From positions 434,001 through 498,000 of the forward strand of contig NC_021592.1 in the NCBI RefSeq assembly GCF_000152265.2: a stretch of DNA of 64,000 bases. Direction: 5' to 3'. Below, one piece after another: positions 37,768 to 45,833 of this stretch (within the stretch, counting starts at the first letter, position 1; each line of letters starts with the position of its first letter). The position numbers and the translations under genes were made by a program. The notes under the pieces are model-generated. The model was given only the letters and a program-made list of their open reading frames with translations, had not been told where the DNA came from and searched no databases. Source of the stretch: Ferroplasma acidarmanus Fer1 (GTDB lineage: Archaea; Thermoplasmatota; Thermoplasmata; Thermoplasmatales; Thermoplasmataceae).

Positions 37768-37839
37768 TTCTACGTCATTATGATATATTATTATATAACT
37801 ATTTGTCAGTTTTCAATGTGTTAAAATGTAGCATATTCC

Positions 37840-38568
37840 TTAACCTATAGCCTGCAATTTTTTATTTTTCCTGATACTGATTTCATGGGAATAGTAAAGA
37901 ACTGCAAAAATACATACAAATATTACAGCGGAGATCAGGGCAGGCAAATATAATGCTACTACAGCATCTTCAATGCACTGGAATAAGCCGAGAAGTGTAT
38001 AGAATATTAAAGCATTTATGCTAAATTTCGAACTCCCAGGAAGTATTAACAATAAAACTGCAAAGATTGAAATGGATGCTATAAAACATCCTGCGAAGTT
38101 TGTGAGAGGAACACCAAAATATATGCCAGGCACTGCCCAGTGCCATAGATGTATGGAAAAGCGTGGATCAAAAGATAAATCAATTGCCACCATCAATATA
38201 GATGAGGTAACAATTTTCCCACGCCCTGCGAGCCATGAGAAATATAATAGTGAAGACCAGAGGAATGGAATAGCCACTGGAACACTTAATAGTTCAGGGC
38301 CCAGAATTGAAGAATATACATATCTTCCAAATGGAATGCCCGTATGTACCCCTAAAAATTCAATAAAAAAGGCAAGAATGTAGGAAGCTGCAAAGAATTT
38401 CATGGTGAAATTAGCACCTTTAAATTTTATTGAATGATAAAAGTAGAATGGTATAAATATTACCTCCATGAAGACAGAAAGATCATAAATATGGGTGAAC
38501 AGATATGCAATTAGCATAAGAATGCCAGATGCAAGGTAGGCATAGGCAATGAGCCATTCAGATTTCAT
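37840..38568 (-). CDS. CruF-like carotenoid biosynthesis membrane protein
   Basis: The 242-residue protein has seven membrane helices and the family signatures FIEFLGVHTGIPFGRYVYS, split by typical residues, LGPELLSVPVAIPFLW, and DLSFDPRF followed by WHW. These are the DUF422/CruF features; family members hydrate carotenoid ends such as in bacterioruberin synthesis. No phytoene synthase or desaturase is nearby in this window, so the substrate is uncertain. It is divergent from a CcdC-like gene 9 bases away, so the two probably share a promoter region inside each other's 5' ends. Confidence 0.82.
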   Translation of the reverse strand: MKSEWLIAYAYLASGILMLIAYLFTHIYDLSVFMEVIFIPFYFYHSIKFKGANFTMKFFAASYILAFFIEFLGVHTGIPFGRYVYSSILGPELLSVPVAIPFLWSSLLYFSWLAGRGKIVTSSILMVAIDLSFDPRFSIHLWHWAVPGIYFGVPLTNFAGCFIASISIFAVLLLILPGSSKFSINALIFYTLLGLFQCIEDAVVALYLPALISAVIFVCIFAVLYYSHEISIRKNKKLQAIG

Positions 38569-38577
38569 TGGATAAAC

Positions 38578-39153
38578 ATGGTTAAATTCTATTTGATACT
38601 TTTCCGGATGCCTGCCACCGTATGTTTATATATTCATAATTTATCAGTTTCTGTGGCGGGCTTAAATTTATCCAATACATTTCTTGTAATTGTTCTTCTG
38701 TTAATATTTTCCCGGATCTTATATAGAAGGCTAAAACAGGGAATTAACGGAAGACGGTATAAAACTGCAAGGCTATTCATAACCCCTACCATTTATTTCC
38801 TGCTTCTTGTGTTCTTTATGGTTGCATTCATAGGGAATGTAGATTATATTATTATAGTAATACTGCTCTGCGTTGTTGGAATTATACCCGGATTTATCTA
38901 TGGTGAGCGTGTAACATTTTTTGACAGGAACGGCCAGATTTTTTATAAAAGGTCTCCATATATACTCGCTTTCTGGGTTGCAGGGTTTATGGTAAGGATA
39001 TTGCTTGAATTTATTTTCCCTTCAAATCTGGAAATACAGTTTATAGTGGATGCAATACTTGCTGTAACCCTGGGGCTTATTGTGGGAGAATCCATTAAAA
39101 CCTACAGGAAATACAGGGAATATGCAATAGAGAATAACATTCCCGTAAATTAG
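38578..39153 (+). CDS. CcdC/DUF1453-like membrane protein
   Basis: A 191-residue protein with about five membrane helices. The central motif GERVTFFDRNGQIFYKRSPYI followed by an Arg-containing helix (FMVRILLEFI), shown in part, recalls CcdC-like proteins (DUF1453), whose role is not well defined. The first 35 residues form an extra hydrophobic segment, and later starts such as an ATG near 38611 are possible. The stop overlaps the convergent DNA glycosylase gene by 4 bases. Confidence 0.6.
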   Translation: MVKFYLILFRMPATVCLYIHNLSVSVAGLNLSNTFLVIVLLLIFSRILYRRLKQGINGRRYKTARLFITPTIYFLLLVFFMVAFIGNVDYIIIVILLCVVGIIPGFIYGERVTFFDRNGQIFYKRSPYILAFWVAGFMVRILLEFIFPSNLEIQFIVDAILAVTLGLIVGESIKTYRKYREYAIENNIPVN

Positions 39154-39782
39154 TGTTTTCCGTATAAACAATCATTCCGGAGAAAACAGGATTTGCATAC
39201 AGGCGTTTTTTTGCAGAAATCTTTTCCAAGATTTACGATCATGCCATGAAAGTTTTTAAGCTGATCTATCTCAGAAAATTCCTCCTCTGCGTAATTCCTT
39301 ATTTCTTTTCTTGAAAACTCCTTACCATAAAATCTTTTGAAAAATCTCAGTGTATATGCATCAACAACAAATACTGGATAGTCGAGTGCATAGAGCATTA
39401 TAGATTCCATAGTTTCATTTCCAACCCCGTCAAGGCCCATGATAAATCCTTCTATTTCTTTCATGTCTTTATTTTTCATACCGGGCAGGTTGCCATATTT
39501 TTCTGTGATTTCCTTTGAAACGGTCAGGAGGTACCGGCTCTTCTGGTTATAGAACCCGGAGCTCTTAATAAGTTCCTTCAATCTCTCCTGATCCGTTGTG
39601 GCTATTTCATCCAGGGTATAAACATGGTTTTCTTTCATTTTTTTCAATGCCTTTTCCACGTTTTTCCATGATGTATTCTGTGTAAGTATAGTTCCAATTA
39701 CAGTCTCATCATCAGTTTCTGAAGGCCACCATTCCAGGTTTCCATAGTAAACATACAGTAAATTGTAAAGGTCCCCGAACAT
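39150..39782 (-). CDS. Endonuclease III-like DNA glycosylase (MagIII-type)
   Basis: The 210-residue HhH-GPD protein has the DNA-contact hairpin LDGVGNETMESIMLY near residue 118, the catalytic aspartate in VFVVDAYTLRF near 140, and the iron-sulfur cluster cysteines C-x6-C-x2-C-x5-C at the C-terminus. In endonuclease III a lysine follows the hairpin glycine (GVGxKTA); here the position is E in GVGNETM. This is the pattern of monofunctional glycosylases such as MagIII of Helicobacter, which removes alkylated bases without lyase action. The substrate here is inferred, not known. Confidence 0.85.
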   Translation of the reverse strand: MFGDLYNLLYVYYGNLEWWPSETDDETVIGTILTQNTSWKNVEKALKKMKENHVYTLDEIATTDQERLKELIKSSGFYNQKSRYLLTVSKEITEKYGNLPGMKNKDMKEIEGFIMGLDGVGNETMESIMLYALDYPVFVVDAYTLRFFKRFYGKEFSRKEIRNYAEEEFSEIDQLKNFHGMIVNLGKDFCKKTPVCKSCFLRNDCLYGKH

Positions 39783-39868
39783 TATACTGTTATAGTTAAA
39801 TTATTAAAAAATATTTTTGTTGCATTAATTCAGTATGAGATTTAAATACAGAAAAAAATAACCAGGTA

Positions 39869-40471
39869 TTATTTCAGGACACTCAGGGCAACCAGGGCGT
39901 CGAGGAAATATTGTATGGCAAAGCCTGCAACAAGAAGTCCGAAAATTCTTGTTATTGCTGTCATCACCTTGTCTCCCAGCAGGCTTAATATTTTGGATGA
40001 ATATATGAAGAAAAAATACACAATGACAAGCACCAATAGCACAGAAACAATAGTAAGAATTTTTGTGAATAAGTCACCCTTCATGAGGATAATAACAAGA
40101 GATATAGCACCAGGGCCTGCGAGAAGCGGGGTTGCAAATGGAACTATTCCCATGTTCTTTGAACTGTCTACGGACGTATCAGGTTTAGCTCCCTGCCTCA
40201 CCATTTCTATTCCCATGAGCAGGAGTATTATTCCACCTGCAATTTCCAGTGCTTCTATGGATATACCAAAAAATTCTATTATAAGCCCCCCTGCCAGTGC
40301 GAAAAGTATTATTATAATTCCAGCATAAAAAACAGCATCCCTTGAAATGGTCCTTCGTGTATCACGGTTGAAGGAGCCGGTCATGCTTACAAATATTGCA
40401 AGGCTTCCAAATGGATCTATAACCACAAAAAGTGGCATGAATACTTTCAGGAAGTCTGTACTAAATGTCAT
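39869..40471 (-). CDS. MarC-family integral membrane protein
   Basis: A 200-residue, six-helix protein with the MarC signatures PLFVVIDPFGSLAIF near the N-terminus, FGISIEALEIAGGIILLLMG in the middle and PFATPLLAGPGAIS near residue 115. Family members are widespread inner membrane proteins of unknown transport role; the old link to multidrug resistance in E. coli has been withdrawn. The gene stands alone, with a TATA-like ATATATAAAT before its start. Confidence 0.9.
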   Translation of the reverse strand: MTFSTDFLKVFMPLFVVIDPFGSLAIFVSMTGSFNRDTRRTISRDAVFYAGIIIILFALAGGLIIEFFGISIEALEIAGGIILLLMGIEMVRQGAKPDTSVDSSKNMGIVPFATPLLAGPGAISLVIILMKGDLFTKILTIVSVLLVLVIVYFFFIYSSKILSLLGDKVMTAITRIFGLLVAGFAIQYFLDALVALSVLK

Positions 40472-40602
40472 ATTACTGTATAGTAATGATATATATAAAT
40501 TGAATTTTTTTTATTTATTTAACCAGATGGTAATGTATTATTATATAATATGCAGCCGCTGAAAAAGCAAAAAATATTATATGATTTTTATATGAGTCAA
40601 AA

Positions 40603-41742
40603 ATGAAAGTGCTTATTCTGGGCATTGACGGATACATCGGTTTTCCTCTTGCACTGAGGCTTCTTGATAGAGGATATGAAGTATATGGTGCCGACAATTT
40701 TTATACACGCAGAAGGGTAAAAAATGTAGGTTCTAAATCTGCGGTAAAGATTAATTCTTTTGCCACACGGAACAAAAAACTGAATAATGCCATTAAGTTT
40801 TACATGGGCGATGTTAGCAATCCGAAATTTGTATACGATATAATAAGGGATTCAGGGGCAGATGCCATAGTCCACCTGGCCGAACAGCGTTCTGCACCCT
40901 ATTCAATGATATCACTTAAAACGGCGACGGAAACACTGGACAAAAATATAGAAAGCACAATGAATATAATATATGCGGTAAAAGACCTGAACAGGGATAT
41001 ACATATAGTTAAACTAGGTTCCATGGGTGAATATGGAACACCGAATATTGATATACCTGAAGGATTCCTGGATGTCCAGTTCCATGGAAGAAGCGATAAA
41101 TTGCCTTTCCCACGGATGGGGCAATCCTGGTACCACCTGTCAAAAATTTTTGACACTTACAACCTGATGCTTGCAAACCGGATCTGGGGGCTAAACGTCA
41201 GTGATGTTATGCAGGGTGTTGTTTACGGCACAAGAACTCCTGAGATTACAAAATACAAACTCTTTACTAGGTTCGACATTGACCAGATATACGGAACAGT
41301 GCTGAACAGATTCATTTCACAGGCGGTAATAGGATACCCGCTGACAGTGTATGGAAAAGGAGACCAGAAGCGTGCGTTTTTGTCCCTGGAAGATAGTGTA
41401 GAATGCCTTAACCTGATACTTGACCACCCGGCTGAAAAAGAATACAAGGTATACAACCAGTTTGATGAATATTATCCATTAAATTATCTTGCAGAAACGG
41501 TTAAAAACAGGTATGAATCGATATATGGAAAGAAGGTAAGCATAAACCATGTGCCTAATCCCAGGGTGGAAATGGAAGACCACTATTATAATCCGGCAAA
41601 CCAGAATTTAAAGGATATCGGATACAGGAGGCAGAGGTCACTGGAAGATGAAGTCCCTGTTATGATAAAGGATGTGAGGAACAACATAAATACAGTTTAT
41701 AGCCTGAAGAATGTTATAAAGCCCTCAACTAACTGGAGATAA
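40603..41742 (+). CDS. agl3: UDP-sulfoquinovose synthase (Agl3/SqdB-like)
   Basis: Extended short-chain dehydrogenase of 379 residues. It has the NAD motif GIDGYIGFPLA, the SqdB/Agl3-typical stretch TRRRVKNVGSKS near residue 30, catalytic serine/threonine region KLGSMGEYGTP, the YHLSK motif (Tyr-Lys pair), and the DVMQGVVYGTRTPEI substrate segment. Agl3 of Sulfolobus turns UDP-glucose plus sulfite into UDP-sulfoquinovose for the N-glycans of surface proteins; in plants SqdB serves sulfolipid. A convergent sugar nucleotidyltransferase gene overlaps its end by 14 bases and could supply UDP-glucose. Confidence 0.87.
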   Translation: MKVLILGIDGYIGFPLALRLLDRGYEVYGADNFYTRRRVKNVGSKSAVKINSFATRNKKLNNAIKFYMGDVSNPKFVYDIIRDSGADAIVHLAEQRSAPYSMISLKTATETLDKNIESTMNIIYAVKDLNRDIHIVKLGSMGEYGTPNIDIPEGFLDVQFHGRSDKLPFPRMGQSWYHLSKIFDTYNLMLANRIWGLNVSDVMQGVVYGTRTPEITKYKLFTRFDIDQIYGTVLNRFISQAVIGYPLTVYGKGDQKRAFLSLEDSVECLNLILDHPAEKEYKVYNQFDEYYPLNYLAETVKNRYESIYGKKVSINHVPNPRVEMEDHYYNPANQNLKDIGYRRQRSLEDEVPVMIKDVRNNINTVYSLKNVIKPSTNWR

Positions 41743-42451
41743 GTTTTCTGGAGAAATTATATGCCCTCCTGAGGATTTTATAATAATCATTGCTATTTCC
41801 GATACTGAGCCAGTCCGATCTTCTTATTTTAAATGGAATAACTGTATTTCCATTAATTATGTGCCTATTTATTGCAGGGGTTAATTCGGTACCGTCCAGC
41901 AGGTCCATCACATTCTTTTTAATTACATAGAACGCTGCAAGTGCATATTTTGAAGCGGGATGTTCGGGCTTCTCCACAACAGATTCCACAATACCGTTTT
42001 TTATATTCGCCACGCCATACCTTTGGGGGTTCGGGACTGCCATTACACTGAGAATGGTTTTGCCTGTTGACCTGTAAAGGTCAACCATATTTTTTGTTTT
42101 ATTCCTATCCAGTATGAGCCCGTCACCTGCATTCAGTATGAAATCTCCTGGAATGTATTCTTTAGCCAGTGCCACAGCCTTTCCATATCCCTCCGCCCGT
42201 TTCTGGTATATATATTCGGATTTTACATTTAGTGTTGAAAGATAATCTGCTGTATGCCTGTCCTTAGCATCCAGCACAATAAAAAACTTATCTGCTCCGG
42301 ATAGTGATAGATTGTGGATTATGCACTCAAGAATAGGCCTGAGAACTATTTTCCCATTTCTGACAGCATAAACTGGAAGCATCTCTTTTCTCATGCCTTC
42401 CGGAAGATTAGCACGGGTTCCAAGCCCGGCAGCAGTTATAAGGGCGTCCAT
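41729..42451 (-). CDS. Sugar-phosphate nucleotidyltransferase (GalU-like)
   Basis: A 240-residue nucleotidyltransferase. The N-terminal signature ITAAGLGTRANLPEGMRKEMLP binds the nucleotide (lysine in EGMRKEML). GDGLI near residue 109 gives the metal-binding aspartate, and VEKPEHP is the sugar-site loop. It is shorter than bacterial GalU (about 290). Activity toward glucose 1-phosphate and UTP is inferred from family and from lying tail to tail (14-base overlap) with UDP-sulfoquinovose synthase. Confidence 0.8.
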   Translation of the reverse strand: MDALITAAGLGTRANLPEGMRKEMLPVYAVRNGKIVLRPILECIIHNLSLSGADKFFIVLDAKDRHTADYLSTLNVKSEYIYQKRAEGYGKAVALAKEYIPGDFILNAGDGLILDRNKTKNMVDLYRSTGKTILSVMAVPNPQRYGVANIKNGIVESVVEKPEHPASKYALAAFYVIKKNVMDLLDGTELTPAINRHIINGNTVIPFKIRRSDWLSIGNSNDYYKILRRAYNFSRKLISS

Positions 42452-42535
42452 AAATGGTAATTGAATTCATTTTATTAATAATGTTGCTGGAACCGGTTCA
42501 ATATAATATTAATAGTGATTAGCAATTATATATGG

Positions 42536-43471
42536 ATGGAATGTTCAATATGCGGCGCTACTGCTGTATATGAGGTAAAATACAACGGTTCTGCACTGTG
42601 CAAAAACCACTTTATTACGTATGTGGAAAAGAGGGTGAAGCGTGAGATACGTGAACAGGTAGACTTCGGCAATAAAAAAACCAGGATTTCTGTTGCAATC
42701 TCAGGTGGAAAAGATAGTTCTGCAACATTATATCTGTTGCATAAGATACTGTCAGAGAGAAGGAACCTTGAACTTACGGCATTTACTGTGGATGAGGGCA
42801 TAGAGGGGTACAGGAGCACGGGGCTTGAGAAGGCCAGAAAATTGTGTGAAAATCTGGGAATTGAACATAATGTAATATCATACAAGGAAAACTATGGCTA
42901 TTCACTGGATGAAATAATGAAAATAGACAAAAAAACTATTTCATGCTCCCACTGTGGCCCTATGAGGAGGCAATTAATGAACAGGATATCTGAATACACT
43001 GAATCTGATTACGTTGCCCTGGGCATTAACCTTGACGATTATGCACAATCAATACTGATGAATGTTGCAAAGGGAGATGTGGCACGCTACGCAAGGATGG
43101 CTCCCCATTCCTACACGAGGGAGGGTTTAGTGCCAAGAATCTTGCCATTGAGAAAAATACCTGAGAAGGAAGTGGTGCTTTACGCTATTTTAAATGGCAT
43201 AGATTTTGACTCCAGCTGGTGCCCTTATTATAGCATGGCCCAGAGGAATTCATTCAGGGATATTATAGAAAAACTTGAAAAGGAAACTCCGGGGACAAAA
43301 TTTGCAATAGTAAAATTCTTTGATGAAACGAGGAAATCAATCAGGGAACACTATGTCAATGAAAATGTTAAGTTAAATTCGTGTAAAATATGCGGTGCAC
43401 CAACTCCGGGAGAGATATGTGAGGTCTGTTCTGACCTTGAACATATAAGGGCAATAGATAATGAAACATAG
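42536..43471 (+). CDS. tRNA 2-thiolation protein, TtuA/NcsA family
   Basis: A tRNA thiouridine enzyme of about 311 residues from the ATG at 42536. The N-terminal zinc finger is CSICG...CKNHF, the PP-loop is SGGKDSSATLYLL near residue 60, the catalytic cluster cysteines include SCSHCGPMRR near 144, and a C-terminal finger has CKICG and CEVC. It activates the uridine with ATP and inserts sulfur through an iron-sulfur cluster; TtuA works at U54, CTU1/NcsA at U34, and sequence alone does not settle which. A GTG at 42515 would add seven residues, but TATA spacing favours 42536. tRNA-Ile follows 36 bases after the stop. Confidence 0.87.
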   Translation: MECSICGATAVYEVKYNGSALCKNHFITYVEKRVKREIREQVDFGNKKTRISVAISGGKDSSATLYLLHKILSERRNLELTAFTVDEGIEGYRSTGLEKARKLCENLGIEHNVISYKENYGYSLDEIMKIDKKTISCSHCGPMRRQLMNRISEYTESDYVALGINLDDYAQSILMNVAKGDVARYARMAPHSYTREGLVPRILPLRKIPEKEVVLYAILNGIDFDSSWCPYYSMAQRNSFRDIIEKLEKETPGTKFAIVKFFDETRKSIREHYVNENVKLNSCKICGAPTPGEICEVCSDLEHIRAIDNET

Positions 43472-43507
43472 AAATATTTATTTAATTTCTAATAATAGGG
43501 GGTCTAC

Positions 43508-43582
43508 GGGGTTGTAGCTTAGCTTGGTTGGAGCACCCGGCTGATAACCGGGAGGTCACCGGTTCAAATCCGGTCAGCCCCA
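43508..43582 (+). tRNA. tRNA-Ile (anticodon GAT)
   Basis: Acceptor GGGGTTG pairs with CAGCCCC (one G-T pair), anticodon stem CCCGG/CCGGG encloses loop CTGATAA with anticodon GAT, and the T arm is CCGGTTCAAATCCGG-type. Discriminator A is present and CCA is not encoded. The block downstream looks foreign, and tRNA ends are common integration sites, but I found no copy of the tRNA 3' end further right. Confidence 0.95.
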
Positions 43583-43680
43583 TATTTAATTAGGTTTAAG
43601 CATTTTTTGATCTTTAAGGAAAGAAAGCCTATTTTTGCGATTTTGATTATATATTAGCCAAATTTGTGAGAAAATAAAGG

Positions 43681-44697
43681 TCATTGAGAGGGATACAATT
43701 TTTTTCTACTATCCGGTATCTGCCTCCTTAAGTTCTTCAAGAGAAAGTGTTCGCTGTTCAGTACTCGAATGTTAAAGCCATAGTTGAGGAGTTCCACGAA
43801 GATCCTCTCTGCGCTTTCCCTTTCATCCAACCCAATGCTCTCGTTGTTTGCTTCCTTAAAAAAGGAATAAGCCACCATGGTGCCATACAGCACGGATGCA
43901 TTGGCGAGAGCATGAGAAGGTGTTAAGAGGTGAATTAGAACTAATCCTACAGCGTTAATCATCTCGGGGGTGTGCTCGCATACCCATTCATACAGTATTG
44001 CTGTGTTAATATAAGGTTCAGGGTTACATGCCTTGTCAAATTCTGGCATTTTAACCCCCATCTCTTCTAGATATTTCTCAATGATATCCCAAGGGGGATC
44101 TTTCCTCACCTGAAGCGAGATTCGCCATAGCTCTGGCGGAAAAACGAACTCTCCTACTTTGCCATCAGGAAAAACCATTCTGCCCATATGAGCTGGTATT
44201 CCACTAAGGCCCCATGCTTCCATCATCATGCCGTGGATCGTCCTCTGGCTTTCGACACGTCGTATTTCGTTAGCTCGCTCTATTCCATGAATCTTTGCGT
44301 ACCATTCGTACATGATTTCCTTGCCGTCATTCTGGATCACTTCACGCAAACCTTCGGTTACTACTCTTTCAATATCAGTCAGCTGCTTAGGAATAGTCCT
44401 TACTTCGTGAGTACGTGAAAAACACGCGTACGCCCCCTTTATGTGCCTCATCTGATTTTTGCCCTCAACCTGTGAGTACAGAGCTTTCATAGGTTTTTTG
44501 CAGGAGCTACACATAGGAGCGCCGGGAAGTCCATGACCCATCTCTGGTAAATCTTTCTTGTCTATCTCCAGCATTCCGCAGACAGGGCAAGTCCAACCAA
44601 CAGGTACCCATCTCTTTTTTCCAGCCGATGAAACCAGACAGTAAGTTTTTCTCATTTTTGCGTGTCCGTGTAGACAATTAGGGGCTTTTTGCTTCAT
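43681..44697 (-). CDS. Unknown protein with paired N-terminal zinc-binding motifs
   Basis: The 338-residue protein matches no family I know. The first 70 residues look like a double zinc ribbon: CPVC (about residues 37-40) and CSSC (63-66), with further C8, H10 and C20. The middle (residues 100-220) is helical with many charged residues. The end has a hydrophobic helix region around HLLTPSHALANASVLYGT and a basic tail. Zinc ribbons plus basic regions suggest nucleic acid binding. Codon and base use look more G+C-rich than neighbours, and it is the first gene past tRNA-Ile, both hints of recent arrival. It has no integrase or transposase catalytic motif. Confidence 0.7.
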   Translation of the reverse strand: MKQKAPNCLHGHAKMRKTYCLVSSAGKKRWVPVGWTCPVCGMLEIDKKDLPEMGHGLPGAPMCSSCKKPMKALYSQVEGKNQMRHIKGAYACFSRTHEVRTIPKQLTDIERVVTEGLREVIQNDGKEIMYEWYAKIHGIERANEIRRVESQRTIHGMMMEAWGLSGIPAHMGRMVFPDGKVGEFVFPPELWRISLQVRKDPPWDIIEKYLEEMGVKMPEFDKACNPEPYINTAILYEWVCEHTPEMINAVGLVLIHLLTPSHALANASVLYGTMVAYSFFKEANNESIGLDERESAERIFVELLNYGFNIRVLNSEHFLLKNLRRQIPDSRKKLYPSQ

Positions 44698-44753
44698 AGG
44701 TTATAGTAAACATAAACCCAGCAGGTATTTATATATTTCGATGATGTTGAGTT

Positions 44754-44942
44754 ATGAAAGATAAAATGTCTAAAGAGTTCTCGCTTAGTATTGAACTGCG
44801 TAACTTACCTAATAACGGGGGAAGAGATCTTTTGGGAAAAGAACTTAAAAAGAAGGATAAAAAATTGAATCGTTCGAAATACAAGGTCCATGGACTTAGC
44901 AAATCGGAAATACCACTAATTGAGGGGAAGTTATGTCTATAG
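44754..44942 (+). CDS. Small basic protein, unknown
   Basis: A 62-residue, lysine-rich protein (GKELKKKDKKLNRSKYKVHG) divergent from the zinc-ribbon gene and overlapping the next membrane protein gene by 10 bases. No motif is recognised. It may be a DNA- or RNA-binding partner or a chance frame; the overlap with the next gene gives it modest support. Confidence 0.45.
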   Translation: MKDKMSKEFSLSIELRNLPNNGGRDLLGKELKKKDKKLNRSKYKVHGLSKSEIPLIEGKLCL

Positions 44943-45367
44943 AGTTAATTGCTTCCGAAATAGCCTCTAAGATATATAATTTCATCAACAGTCTTCTAGG
45001 GTTTCCCTGGATTTCAATAGTTATTCCAAGTGCATATATTCAGTATCTTGCACCTGTTTCATTGATTTTGGTGGGTTATCTAGCTGAACGTCACTACGTT
45101 GGCAGAATACCCATTTTCACCAATTCCATTGCATTGAATATTCTGTTCTATTATTCTCAATCAAATTTATTATATTTCGGTAGTTTGTTCATGTCAGTTT
45201 TTGAATGGTATGCTAATATAGGAATAATAATGGGACTTATTGCAGTTATATCTTATGCATCAAACGGGAAACAAAGTAAGACCTATTACACAATTGCTTG
45301 GGCGTATTCATCAATAGTGGTTGGCCTTTTAATGGTTATATTTTATGCATACCCTTACATTTCCTAA
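44933..45367 (+). CDS. Small polytopic membrane protein, unknown
   Basis: A 144-residue protein with four predicted membrane helices (about residues 28-46, 55-75, 83-103 and 118-140) and no known motif. Starting ATG at 44933 lies within the end of the preceding 62-residue frame, so they could be coupled. It belongs to the block of unfamiliar genes after tRNA-Ile. Confidence 0.6.
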   Translation: MSIELIASEIASKIYNFINSLLGFPWISIVIPSAYIQYLAPVSLILVGYLAERHYVGRIPIFTNSIALNILFYYSQSNLLYFGSLFMSVFEWYANIGIIMGLIAVISYASNGKQSKTYYTIAWAYSSIVVGLLMVIFYAYPYIS

Positions 45368-45833
45368 TATTGAATTTATTTTAGATGTATAATTACGATT
45401 AGTAAAGCACAGGAACACCTTTTTAAATTATTCGAATTCTGATAAACCACGCTAAATTTTCAAAACGGTATATAAAAAGCGACATATTTTCCAATCTTAT
45501 CAACATTTACCCATTTTTATTTTAATGTTTTAAATAATTCTATTAACCTGAATTCATATTAATCTATTCAGATTGTGGTTTTATATAGATATGTGAGAAG
45601 ACCTGGAAGTATCGTTTTGCAAAGGGTAGCCAATATTAATAGGGATTTTTCAAATCATTAACATGCTTATCCCATTATACCGGATTTTCTCTTTGAAATT
45701 CCCTTATATAGTGGTTTACTTAAATCTAATTCTGAAATCAACCCTCAAATGTTTATATATGAATTTACTGATTAACAATTCAGTGTATGTTAATTGAAAT
45801 GGGTCTCCACTCTCACATATACAATTGGGCACA
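45368..45833. other. Intergenic region, nothing recognised
   Basis: About 466 bases of A+T-rich sequence between the unknown membrane protein and the end of the P-type ATPase gene. I see several TATA-like runs and stop-rich frames but no gene, repeat or structured RNA that I can support. Confidence 0.4.

Noticed and set aside
43681-44697. Integrase identity for the zinc-ribbon protein
   Set aside because: No tyrosine recombinase R-HxxR-Y set and no serine recombinase motif could be found.
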